From Hyphomicrobium sp. (GTDB lineage Bacteria > Pseudomonadota > Alphaproteobacteria > Rhizobiales > Hyphomicrobiaceae), in NCBI GenBank assembly GCA_003987725.1, contig RXJH01000003.1:307474-371473 (forward strand): 64,000 bases of DNA. Direction: 5' to 3'. The notes beneath the pieces were generated by a model. The model saw nothing but the letters and a program-made list of their open reading frames with translations. It made no database searches and was not told the origin of the DNA. Below, piece after piece: positions 44,119 through 52,409 of this stretch. Position numbers and translations under genes: made by a program. Every line of letters begins with the position of its first letter. Within the stretch, counting starts at the first letter, position 1.

Positions 44119-45528
44119 GTGGAAATTTCAAGAGCCGCGCTCCGCGACCTGCCCTCCGTCGATGCCGTTCTGAAAAGCGCGACCGCCGCGGTGCTCTTGG
44201 AGCGCTTCGGGCGTTTCGCGACGACAGAGACGATCCGCACCGTGCTTGCGGAAACCCGCGTTGCCTTGAAGTCCGGAACGCACGATGTCCCGACAATCGA
44301 CCAAGTGGCACGTCTGGCGTTGGCCCGATTGGCCGACGGCGATCGCTCAGGGCTCCGTCCGGTGTTCAATCTCACGGGCACCGTTCTCCATACCAATCTC
44401 GGACGCGCTGTGCTCGCCGACGCCGCGATCGAAGCGGCCATCGCAGCCATGCGAGATCCGGTCGCCCTGGAATTCGATTTGGCGACAGGGGCGCGCGGTG
44501 AACGCGACGATCATGTGAACGAGCTTCTCTGCGCTTTGACGGGCGCCGAAGATGCGACGGTCGTCAACAACAACGCCGCCGCCGTCCTTCTTTCGCTCAA
44601 CACACTGGCGGCCGGACGCGAAGCCATTGTCTCTCGCGGCGAGTTGATCGAGATCGGCGGCGCGTTCCGCATGCCCGATATCATGACCCGCGCCGGTGCG
44701 AAGCTCGTCGAAGTCGGGACGACGAACCGAACCCATCCGAAAGATTATGCAGCTGCGATCAATGAAGCGACCGGCGTCATCCTCAAGGTTCATACCTCGA
44801 ACTATCGCATCCTGGGGTTCACGTCCGAAGTCGGCGCCGCCGAACTCGCGCGCATCGCCGCGGCGCAGCAGGTTCCGTTATTGAACGATCTCGGATCCGG
44901 AACCCTCGTCGATTTGTCTCCCTATGGGCTGAAGCGCGAGCCAACCGTGCGGCAAGCCGTGGCGGAGGGCGCCGACGTCGTGACCTTTTCGGGCGACAAG
45001 CTTCTCGGCGGCCCGCAGGCGGGTTTCATTGTCGGCAAGCGTGACATCATCGAAGTCATCAATCGCAATCCGCTGAAACGCGCGCTCCGCGTCGATAAAA
45101 TCCGTCTCGCCGCCATCGAGGCGACGTTGAAGCTTTTTCGCGATCCCGACCGTCTTGCGGAGCGTTTGCCAGCGCTGCGGTTGCTCGCGCGGCCGCGTTT
45201 CGAAATTGAAGATCAGGCGCTCCGCCTGTTGCCGCACATGCAGCACGCCGCGGGACGAGACTTCGCCGTAAGCGTTTGCGAATGCGAAAGTCAGATCGGC
45301 TCCGGTGCGATGCCGCTCGATACGATCCCGAGCGCAGGTCTCCGCATCGTGTCGAACGCCGGCGGCATCGCACTCGAACGATTGGCCGCAGCGCTGCGTG
45401 GCTTGGAGCGGCCGGTCATCGGTCGTTTGGAGGAGGGCGCCATAATTCTCGATCTTCGATGCTTGACCGATGAAGACGCATTTCTATCGGCACTGAGCAC
45501 GCTCGAGCGAGATGCCACGGCAAAATGA
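44119..45528 (+). CDS. selA: L-seryl-tRNA(Sec) selenium transferase
   Basis: SelA converts Ser-tRNA(Sec) to Sec-tRNA(Sec) with selenophosphate from SelD, using PLP. The 469-aa protein has the N-terminal tRNA-binding region, FNLTGTVLHTNLGRAVL, NNAAAVLLSLNTLA, and the PLP lysine in FSGDKLLGGPQAG, with the C-terminal domain intact. The start is a GTG with GAGG 6 bases upstream. Its stop overlaps selB by ATGA, so the two are translated together. Confidence 0.96.
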   Translation: MEISRAALRDLPSVDAVLKSATAAVLLERFGRFATTETIRTVLAETRVALKSGTHDVPTIDQVARLALARLADGDRSGLRPVFNLTGTVLHTNLGRAVLADAAIEAAIAAMRDPVALEFDLATGARGERDDHVNELLCALTGAEDATVVNNNAAAVLLSLNTLAAGREAIVSRGELIEIGGAFRMPDIMTRAGAKLVEVGTTNRTHPKDYAAAINEATGVILKVHTSNYRILGFTSEVGAAELARIAAAQQVPLLNDLGSGTLVDLSPYGLKREPTVRQAVAEGADVVTFSGDKLLGGPQAGFIVGKRDIIEVINRNPLKRALRVDKIRLAAIEATLKLFRDPDRLAERLPALRLLARPRFEIEDQALRLLPHMQHAAGRDFAVSVCECESQIGSGAMPLDTIPSAGLRIVSNAGGIALERLAAALRGLERPVIGRLEEGAIILDLRCLTDEDAFLSALSTLERDATAK

Positions 45529-47594
45529 TCATTGGCACCGCAGGTCATATCGATCACGGCAAGACGGCTCTGGTCAAAGCCTTGACGGGGGTCGACGGCG
45601 ATCGCCTGAAGGAAGAAAAAGCGCGCGGCATAACGATCGATCTTGGCTTCGCATATTTGCCGGCGGCTGGCGGGAAAATACTCGGCTTCATCGACGTACC
45701 GGGCCACGAGCGCTTCGTCCACACCATGCTGGCGGGCGCGAGCGGCATAGACTTCGCTTTGCTAACGGTCGCCGCCGACGACGGGGTGAAGCCGCAAACC
45801 CTTGAGCATCTCGCGATCCTCGATCTTCTCGGCATCGGCAACGGCGTCATCGTTGTGACGAAGGCTGATCTCGTCAGTGACGAACGCATCGGCGATGTTA
45901 CGAGCCAGATCAAAGAAGCCGCTTCAGGCTCCGTGCTCGAGAACGCGGATATCCTGAACGTCTCCGCAATGACGGGACAGGGCATCGATCAGCTCCGCGA
46001 ATATCTCATTGCCGCCGCGTCGATGATCCACGCGCGCTCGGCGGAGGGACGCTTTCGCCTCGCCATCGACCGCGTTTTCACACTGTCTGGCGTCGGCGTC
46101 GTCGTGACGGGCACGGTTCTGTCAGGCTCTGTCCACGTCGGTGATCGAGTTGCGCTCAGCCCATCCGGATTGGAGGCGCGCGTTCGCTCGATACATGCGC
46201 AAAATAGGCCAGCCGACACCGGTCGAGCCGGTGACCGGTGTGCGCTGAATATCGCCGGACCCGCCATCCACAAAGATGCGATACGCCATGGCGACGTCGT
46301 GCTCGATCCCGCGCTTCACGCGCCATCCGACCGCATCGACGCCGTCTTTCGAATATTGCCTTCGGTACAGAAATCCATCGGCCAATGGTTTCCCGTGCGC
46401 TTGCACCATGCCTCCGCCGAAGTCGGCGCGCGCATTGTTCTGCTAGATGATAAATCGCTTCGCCCTGGCGAGTCGGCTGACGTACAACTTGTTCTCGATC
46501 AGCCGATTGCGGCAGGCGTGCCCGATCGCTTCGTTCTGCGCGACGTCTCGGCGCAACGCACGATCGGCGGAGGCAAGTTCATCGATCTCCGCGCGCCGGC
46601 GCGAAAGCGGCGAACGCCGGAACGGCAAGCCCGACGCACCGCATTGGCAATCGACGATCCGCGGACCGCGTTATCGGTTTTGCTTGATACGCCGCCATTT
46701 AGCGTCGATCTGACGGCGTTTGCGCGCGACCGGACGCTCTCTGATGCACAAGTCGATGAGCTTGCTTCTGAAGCCAACCTGATGATCTTGGAAGCCCGCG
46801 ACGCGCGCACGGCCTTATCGCGAGAGCGATGGATATCCTTTGCGGCAAGCTCGCGAGAGCGCGTTGCGGCCTATCATGCCGCGAACCCCGATCTGCAAGG
46901 CATCGGGCGCGAGCAGCTGCGCCTGATGCTCGAACCGCGTTTGTCCAAGACCGCATTCGCTGTCGCCATCCAGAAGTTTTCGGATGACGGCAGCATTGCG
47001 CTCGACGGCGCCTTCGTGCGCCTCGCGTCCCATCACGTACGTTTCGCGCCCGATGACGAAGCCGCATGGAATGCTGTCGCTGCGCTCCTCGGCGGCGAAG
47101 AGCGGTTCCGCCCCCCAAGAGTGCGCGACATCGCCGGCACAACCGGGCGCGCCGAGCGAGATGTCCGCCGTCTGCTGAAGCTCGCCGGCCGCCTGGGCTG
47201 GGTGGATGAAGTGGCGCACGACCACTTCTTTCTCCGCGAAACCGTCCGCGAGATCGTCGCTATCGCCGCCGGTATCGCAGCACAGGCGGAAACCCAAACC
47301 CTCAACGCCGCCGATCTTCGCGACCGCCTCGACAACGGCCGCAAGGTCGCAATTCAGATTTTGGAGTTTTTCGATCGCCACGGCGTTACCCTGCGCAAGG
47401 GCGATCTGCGGCGCATGAATGAGCACCGGCTGGACTTGTTTGGAAACCCCGTGCTTTCGTCAGTCGATACGTACGGAGGTGAATCGTCCCCGGTGGGACG
47501 TTCGGACTTCAAATCCGAGTGGGGCAGCGAGCCTGTCCCAGGTGGGTTCGACTCCCATTCGCCTCCGCCAACCTTTCCAAAAGGGCGGGCCTGA
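45525..47594 (+). CDS. selB: Selenocysteine-specific elongation factor, reading frame runs through selC
   Basis: SelB brings Sec-tRNA(Sec) to UGA codons next to a SECIS. The EF-Tu-like GTPase has GTAGHIDHGKTALVKALTG, DVPGHERFVHTM and TKAD; winged-helix domains follow, and the last conserved part ends about residue 640 (HRLDLFG). The frame then continues without stop for 49 codons to 47594. The tRNA-Sec gene (47475-47570) lies entirely inside this tail, so residues 651-682 are encoded by tRNA sequence. Processing of the tRNA from the selAB transcript would cut off the selB stop. Start: ATG at 45525 inside the selA stop. Confidence 0.94.
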   Translation: MIIGTAGHIDHGKTALVKALTGVDGDRLKEEKARGITIDLGFAYLPAAGGKILGFIDVPGHERFVHTMLAGASGIDFALLTVAADDGVKPQTLEHLAILDLLGIGNGVIVVTKADLVSDERIGDVTSQIKEAASGSVLENADILNVSAMTGQGIDQLREYLIAAASMIHARSAEGRFRLAIDRVFTLSGVGVVVTGTVLSGSVHVGDRVALSPSGLEARVRSIHAQNRPADTGRAGDRCALNIAGPAIHKDAIRHGDVVLDPALHAPSDRIDAVFRILPSVQKSIGQWFPVRLHHASAEVGARIVLLDDKSLRPGESADVQLVLDQPIAAGVPDRFVLRDVSAQRTIGGGKFIDLRAPARKRRTPERQARRTALAIDDPRTALSVLLDTPPFSVDLTAFARDRTLSDAQVDELASEANLMILEARDARTALSRERWISFAASSRERVAAYHAANPDLQGIGREQLRLMLEPRLSKTAFAVAIQKFSDDGSIALDGAFVRLASHHVRFAPDDEAAWNAVAALLGGEERFRPPRVRDIAGTTGRAERDVRRLLKLAGRLGWVDEVAHDHFFLRETVREIVAIAAGIAAQAETQTLNAADLRDRLDNGRKVAIQILEFFDRHGVTLRKGDLRRMNEHRLDLFGNPVLSSVDTYGGESSPVGRSDFKSEWGSEPVPGGFDSHSPPPTFPKGRA
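47475..47570 (+). tRNA. selC: tRNA-Sec (TCA anticodon), nested in selB
   Basis: All hallmarks of a bacterial selenocysteine tRNA are visible: an 8-bp acceptor stem (GGAGGTGA with TCGCCTCC, one G-U), a 6-bp D stem with a 4-base loop (CGTCCC-CGGT-GGGACG), an anticodon stem TCGGA/TCCGA around CTTCAAA (anticodon TCA), a long variable arm (TGGGGCAG/CTGTCCCA) and encoded CCA. At 96 bases it is the usual size. It lies on the same strand as selB, within its coding frame. Confidence 0.97.
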
Positions 47595-47600
47595 TGCGCG

Positions 47601-48647
47601 TCAGAAAATATTGATCTGCGGATCTCCGGCTAGAACGGAGCCGATGATGCGCGCGTTCGGATGCCCGGCTGCTTCTATGGTGTTGCGCAAGTCGTCCGCG
47701 TGCTCGGGAGCGCAGGCGATGAGGAGGCCGCCCGATGTCTGCGGATCGGTCAGAAGCACGCGCGCCGTTTTCGGCAGGCTCGCCGGCAAGAGCACTTCGT
47801 GGCCGTAGCTGGTCCAATTGCGCCCTGACGCGCCTGTCGCAAATCCTGCCTCGGCGAGGACTCGGGCGGATGCCAGAAAAGGAATGCGGTCGTAAGCGAT
47901 GTCGATACCGACGCCACTTCCGCGCGCCATTTCGAGAGCATGTCCGAGAAGGCCAAAGCCGGTCACGTCCGTAATGGCGTGAACGTGCGCGTTCCCGCCC
48001 AATTCAGCGCCAACGCGATTGAGCAAAGTCGTCGACGCGATCATCTCGGCGTAGGCGTCGGCTGGAAGCGCGCGTTTCTTGAATGCCGCGGAATAGATGC
48101 CGACGCCGATGCCTTTCGTCAGAATGAGAGCGTCGCCGGGCCGCGCGCCCGCATTCCGGCGAATGTTCTGCGGCTTCGCGAGACCGATGACCGCCAGCCC
48201 ATAGATCGGTTCGGGCGTGTCGATCGAATGCCCGCCCGCAACGGGAATTCCGGCCTCGGAGCAAATGGAGGCGCCGCCCGCAAGGATTTCCCGCACCGTC
48301 TCGACCGGCAGCTTGTCGAGCGGCATCCCGAGGATCGCCAGCGCCATGATGGGCCGCGCACCCATGGCGTAGACGTCGGAAATAGCGTTGGTCGCGGCAA
48401 TGCGCCCGAAGTCACGCGCATCATCCACCATCGGCATGAAGAAGTCGGTCGTCGCCACGACGCATTGATCGTCGTCGATGCGCCAGACGGCGGCGTCGTC
48501 GCCGGTTTCCGTGCCGACCAGGAGCTGCGCGAACGGACCGGTACTCGGATGACCGGCGAGCAATTGCTGCAGGACTGAGGGCGCGAGCTTGCAACCGCAG
48601 CCACCGCCATGCGCCAATTCGGTCAAACGAATAACAGGTCCAAGCAT
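47601..48647 (-). CDS. selD: Selenide, water dikinase
   Basis: SelD makes selenophosphate from selenide and ATP, the selenium donor for SelA. The 348-aa protein carries the glycine-rich loop [13 protein letters not shown] with the catalytic cysteine (Cys rather than Sec), the metal and ATP residues in GDDAAVWR and [11 protein letters not shown], and [19 protein letters not shown]. It is convergent with selB, the stops only 6 bases apart, and divergent from the permease. An ATG at 48647 with AGAGG upstream starts it. All four sel genes are thus contiguous. Confidence 0.96.
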   Translation of the reverse strand: MLGPVIRLTELAHGGGCGCKLAPSVLQQLLAGHPSTGPFAQLLVGTETGDDAAVWRIDDDQCVVATTDFFMPMVDDARDFGRIAATNAISDVYAMGARPIMALAILGMPLDKLPVETVREILAGGASICSEAGIPVAGGHSIDTPEPIYGLAVIGLAKPQNIRRNAGARPGDALILTKGIGVGIYSAAFKKRALPADAYAEMIASTTLLNRVGAELGGNAHVHAITDVTGFGLLGHALEMARGSGVGIDIAYDRIPFLASARVLAEAGFATGASGRNWTSYGHEVLLPASLPKTARVLLTDPQTSGGLLIACAPEHADDLRNTIEAAGHPNARIIGSVLAGDPQINIF

Positions 48648-48793
48648 TCTTTACGTACCTCTTCGGAAACGAAAGTTCCTAGCGCGGAGAAAGAAATAAT
48701 AAAATTACTTGATCTTCGGTGCCAGGATATAGGTGGACGGTCCGTATACGCCATTGCAGAAATGTTTTGCCCGAAGTGTCGTTGGAGGAATCC

Positions 48794-49861
48794 ATGAACG
48801 CCGGTCGTCAATCCGATATGACGCTAAGGTGGGCCGTCTTCTTGATGATCGCAATAGTCGGGCTTTTCTACGTAAAATGGTTTCCATACTATAACCGCGC
48901 GTTCATTGCGGCCGATCAACATTCGATCGGTTATTCGATATTGATGGGCACGGCCACGGCTCCGCCAGCAGCCTCATGGGACGCAGCATTCGGCTACGCC
49001 CTGGCCTATGGCAAAGCCATCTGGCAGGCGATGGTGCTCGGCTTGCTGCTGGGCTCAGGAATCCAGGCACTTCTACCGGCCGACTGGATTGCGCGCATAC
49101 TGGGCAAGACGAACTTCGGCACCGTCGCGGTTGCTGGCATTCTCTCTGTGACGAGCATGATGTGCACGTGCTGCGCCGCGCCTGTCGTCGTCGGGCTGCG
49201 CGAACGGCAGGCGTCTCCCGGCGCCGCCATCGCCTTCTGGCTTGGCAACACGGTACTCAATCCCGCAACGCTCGTATTCATGGGATTTGTCCTCGGTTGG
49301 AATTGGACAGCGCTTCGCATCCTTTTGGGAATCCCGATGGTGTTCGGTCTCGGCTACCTCATCAATCAGATGGTGACGCCAAAGGAAGCCGCAGCGGCCG
49401 AGGCCCACATCACAGCGCTCGCGGCTAAATCGGATATTCCCGGCTTGACCACGCCGAACGCATTCGTCCGCTGGATCGAAATCTTCCTTCGGATGTCGCT
49501 ACGCCTGATCCCGGAGTACATCGTCCTCGTTTTACTGCTAGGAGCGGCGCGCGCGTTTCTATTTCCCGAAATCGGGCCCGCCATCGACAACAACCTCGGC
49601 TGGATAGTCGCGTTTGCGGTTGTCGGAATGCTATTCGTGATTCCGACGGCGGGCGAGGTGCCGATCATTCAGGCGATGCTCGCACTCGGCATGGGCGTTG
49701 GACCTGCGGCCGCGCTATTGATGACGCTGCCGCCGGTGAGCTTGCCCTCTCTAGCCATGGTCAGCGGATCGTTCCGCCTGCAGACACTTCTGACAGTCGC
49801 AGGCGGAGTTGTAATTTTTGGCATCGTCGCCGGCCTGATCGCCGCCGGCTTCAGAATATGA
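48794..49861 (+). CDS. UPF0718/ArsP-like permease in the selenium island
   Basis: A 355-aa membrane protein with about eight hydrophobic segments. The pair of conserved loops SMMCTCCAAPVVVGLRERQA with LGNTVLNPATLVFMGFVLGW, and later VIPTAGEVPIIQAMLALGMG with TLPPVSLPSLAMVS, matches the permease family PF03773 (ArsP_1), whose members include organoarsenical exporters. Three cysteines in the first loop could contact a soft element. Its place between selD and fdhE suggests selenium transport, but that is inference. GGAGG precedes the ATG at 48794; the frame opens earlier without a good site. It converges with fdhE 7 bases away. Confidence 0.85.
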   Translation: MNAGRQSDMTLRWAVFLMIAIVGLFYVKWFPYYNRAFIAADQHSIGYSILMGTATAPPAASWDAAFGYALAYGKAIWQAMVLGLLLGSGIQALLPADWIARILGKTNFGTVAVAGILSVTSMMCTCCAAPVVVGLRERQASPGAAIAFWLGNTVLNPATLVFMGFVLGWNWTALRILLGIPMVFGLGYLINQMVTPKEAAAAEAHITALAAKSDIPGLTTPNAFVRWIEIFLRMSLRLIPEYIVLVLLLGAARAFLFPEIGPAIDNNLGWIVAFAVVGMLFVIPTAGEVPIIQAMLALGMGVGPAAALLMTLPPVSLPSLAMVSGSFRLQTLLTVAGGVVIFGIVAGLIAAGFRI

Positions 49862-49868
49862 GATCGCT

Positions 49869-50798
49869 CTAGCCGATGAGAAGCATGGGATTGGGAGCAT
49901 GCCGCGCCCAGCCGGCTTCCCCGACCATGATGTCGAGATCGAGCGTGGCGAGATCGTCTGCGTAAGGATCGGCCTTCGTGTCCTTGGCCTGATAGATCAT
50001 CTTCGCATAGGTCTGGCAGTCGTCGCAGGTTTCCGCCTTGACGATGCCCGGTCCGCCCTCGATCTCCTTCAGCGAAACGTGGCGCGTGCTCTCGCATGTG
50101 ATGCAAATCGCACGTGTGTGGTTCCATGCCGTCGAGCAGAGCGAGCAATAGAGGTAGCGTATCCCCGGTGCGTCTCCCGAAGCGGTGATCACTCCCGAAA
50201 CGGCCGTCGAGCCGCAACACGGGCAAAGACCTCGCTGCGGCAGCAGCCGTAATGCCGAAGCGTCGAGCGATCCGGCGAGCCGTGTAAAATAAACCTGGAG
50301 CGCCGCGGCGACGTAAAGGGTCGCGCCGACGTCGCCACTGCTGACGGAACCGCGAAGAAAATCGTCCGCGAGATCTTCGATGGCGTCAGTCGGCGCGCTG
50401 CGCAGTTTATCAACCGCCTCGCGTGCAGGCGCTCGAAGCGAGGGAGCGTCCAACCCATCGAGCAGCATGGCGAGACCGTCGCGCCAAGCCGAATTGCGAT
50501 GATGCCCGTCGGCCGCAAGCGGCGGCATCCGCCCGGCCACCGATCGATCGACGAGAGATCGATCGATGGCAGGCAACGGCGCCAACGTCGTCGCTGCCGC
50601 GTGTTGTGCTTCCGATAGGGTGGCCATGAACATCAGCCATTCCGCCGTGGGATGGCCAGCCGCCAACGCTTTCAGCCGGTACGCAGCATCTGCAAAGCGT
50701 GCTGTGGGGTTTGGCAAGATGAGCGGCTCCGGCGTTTTTACGCCGCCTTGCGGATTGCCGACCCATTTGCCGCTCGGAGGTGTGCCGCCTTGCTTCAT
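49869..50798 (-). CDS. fdhE: Formate dehydrogenase accessory protein FdhE
   Basis: FdhE is a cytosolic iron-binding protein needed to make active, Tat-exported respiratory formate dehydrogenase. The 309-aa protein has a helical N-terminal half and a C-terminal rubredoxin-like region with four CxxC pairs: CPCC, CSLC, CITC and CDDC. It starts at the ATG overlapping the fdoI stop (ATGA), in the same gene order as E. coli fdoGHI-fdhE. It is the last gene of the minus-strand operon. Confidence 0.93.
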   Translation of the reverse strand: MKQGGTPPSGKWVGNPQGGVKTPEPLILPNPTARFADAAYRLKALAAGHPTAEWLMFMATLSEAQHAAATTLAPLPAIDRSLVDRSVAGRMPPLAADGHHRNSAWRDGLAMLLDGLDAPSLRAPAREAVDKLRSAPTDAIEDLADDFLRGSVSSGDVGATLYVAAALQVYFTRLAGSLDASALRLLPQRGLCPCCGSTAVSGVITASGDAPGIRYLYCSLCSTAWNHTRAICITCESTRHVSLKEIEGGPGIVKAETCDDCQTYAKMIYQAKDTKADPYADDLATLDLDIMVGEAGWARHAPNPMLLIG

Positions 50799-51469
50799 TC
50801 ACCCGCCTCGCGTCTCACGGCGTTCGGTCTCGGGCCCGATGAGCCCGTCGCCACCAGCGACCGGAACCATTTGCGATGGTGTCGCCACGCCCAACCGGGC
50901 GTCACGTATCCTTGCGTCATAGCCCTCATCGATCCGCGCACCCAGATTGCCGCATAAACGTGGACGATCCAGATGAGAATGGCGCCGATCGCACACAATG
51001 AATGAATGAGAAGCGCCGCGCGTTGAGTAGGGATGGAAGTCCACGTCCCGAAATAATATTCCCAAATGACGAGGCCGGTGACGAAGAGAACCGGAACCAG
51101 GATCGCCATCGACCAGAAGACGAACTTCTGTCCGGCATTGAAGCGCGCGACTTCCGGCACGCCTTCCTCCTCGTTGGCAAGCACCCGCCTTATCGCCATC
51201 ATCCACCTGACATCGTCCATGTTCCAAAGATTGTCGCGCCAGAACTGAATGATGAGACCGCTATAGCTGATGAGCAGCACAATGCCGATCCACGGATGGG
51301 CTTGCCGCGCCCATTGGCCACCGCCGAAGAATGCCGAAAGCCAATAGAGCAGCGGATCAAACATCGAAAGACCCGAAATCATCAAAAGTACGAAACAGAG
51401 CGCGGTGATCCAGTGGTTGATCCGCGTCACCGTATCGTTTCTGATCAATGTTCCGCGCGGCCGTGTCAT
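50795..51469 (-). CDS. fdoI: Formate dehydrogenase gamma subunit, cytochrome b556
   Basis: The gamma subunit is the membrane cytochrome b that passes electrons from the beta subunit to quinone. The 224-aa protein has four hydrophobic helices, including [22 protein letters not shown] and [15 protein letters not shown], with histidines in helices 1 and 2 and near [19 protein letters not shown] placed as haem ligands. It starts at an ATG that overlaps the fdoH stop by ATGA and ends by overlapping fdhE the same way. Confidence 0.93.
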   Translation of the reverse strand: MTRPRGTLIRNDTVTRINHWITALCFVLLMISGLSMFDPLLYWLSAFFGGGQWARQAHPWIGIVLLISYSGLIIQFWRDNLWNMDDVRWMMAIRRVLANEEEGVPEVARFNAGQKFVFWSMAILVPVLFVTGLVIWEYYFGTWTSIPTQRAALLIHSLCAIGAILIWIVHVYAAIWVRGSMRAMTQGYVTPGWAWRHHRKWFRSLVATGSSGPRPNAVRREAGE

Positions 51470-52398
51470 GTCGCGGCCTCCGGTGGCGATTTCGGTGCGT
51501 TCTTTCCTTCGATGATGCGGTGGGCCTCCTCTTCGTCTTCGGGCTGAACTTCATTCGGTCCGGCGATGACCCAATGCATGAAGCCCGAGACGACCGCAGC
51601 CGCAACGCCGAGAAGCGCCACCGGCTTGATGAGCCCCTTCCAGAATTCCACTGTGGCGCTGATTTTCGGATTGTCGGGCAAGCCGGCGTAGATCGACGGT
51701 GTGTCCGCGTGGTGCAGGACGTACATGACATGCGTGCCGCTGACACCGGGCGGATCGTAAAGGCCGGCATTTTCAAAGCCGCGCGATTTGAGATCTTCCA
51801 CGCGTTCGCCGGCCCAGTCGGTCATGTTCTGCTTCGAGCCGAACAAAATTGCGCCAGTCGGACACGCTTTCACGCACGCAGGCTCCAGGTTGACCGCCAC
51901 GCGGTCCGAGCAGAGCGTGCATTTGTACGACTTGTGATCGACCTGGCTGATGCGTGGGATGTTGAACGGGCAGCCTTTCACGCAATAACCGCAACCGATG
52001 CAGTTCTCGCTGATGAAATCGACGATGCCGTTTTCGTACTGCACGATGGCGCCCGGCGCGGGGCACGCCTTGAGGCAGCCAGGGTCCTCGCAGTGCATGC
52101 AGCCGTCTTTTCGGATCAGCCACTCGAGATCGCCCTTGTCGTTTTCATGCTCGGTAAACCTCATCAGCGTCCACGTTTGTGGATCGAGATCCATCGGATT
52201 TTCCAACGTGCCATGAAACGTTCCGACGGTGCTCCTGAGATCGTTCCACTCCATGCACGCCGCTTGGCAGGCTTTACAGCCGATGCACCGGGTGACGTCG
52301 ATAAGCTTCGCCATCTCCGCTTCGTGATTGCGCGCGGACGGCGGTGTCAGCGTCGTTGCTGATATCCGGATGTAGTTCTGCGATTGATAATTCGTCAT
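51466..52398 (-). CDS. fdoH: Formate dehydrogenase beta (iron-sulfur) subunit
   Basis: The beta subunit carries electrons between the molybdenum or tungsten subunit and the cytochrome. The 310-aa protein has ferredoxin-type cysteine clusters for four [4Fe-4S] centres ([48 protein letters not shown] with CVKACP), and one C-terminal membrane helix ([20 protein letters not shown]) that anchors the complex. It starts 12 bases after fdoG with GGAG upstream. Confidence 0.95.
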   Translation of the reverse strand: MTNYQSQNYIRISATTLTPPSARNHEAEMAKLIDVTRCIGCKACQAACMEWNDLRSTVGTFHGTLENPMDLDPQTWTLMRFTEHENDKGDLEWLIRKDGCMHCEDPGCLKACPAPGAIVQYENGIVDFISENCIGCGYCVKGCPFNIPRISQVDHKSYKCTLCSDRVAVNLEPACVKACPTGAILFGSKQNMTDWAGERVEDLKSRGFENAGLYDPPGVSGTHVMYVLHHADTPSIYAGLPDNPKISATVEFWKGLIKPVALLGVAAAVVSGFMHWVIAGPNEVQPEDEEEAHRIIEGKNAPKSPPEAAT

Positions 52399-52409
52399 CG
52401 ACGACTCCG

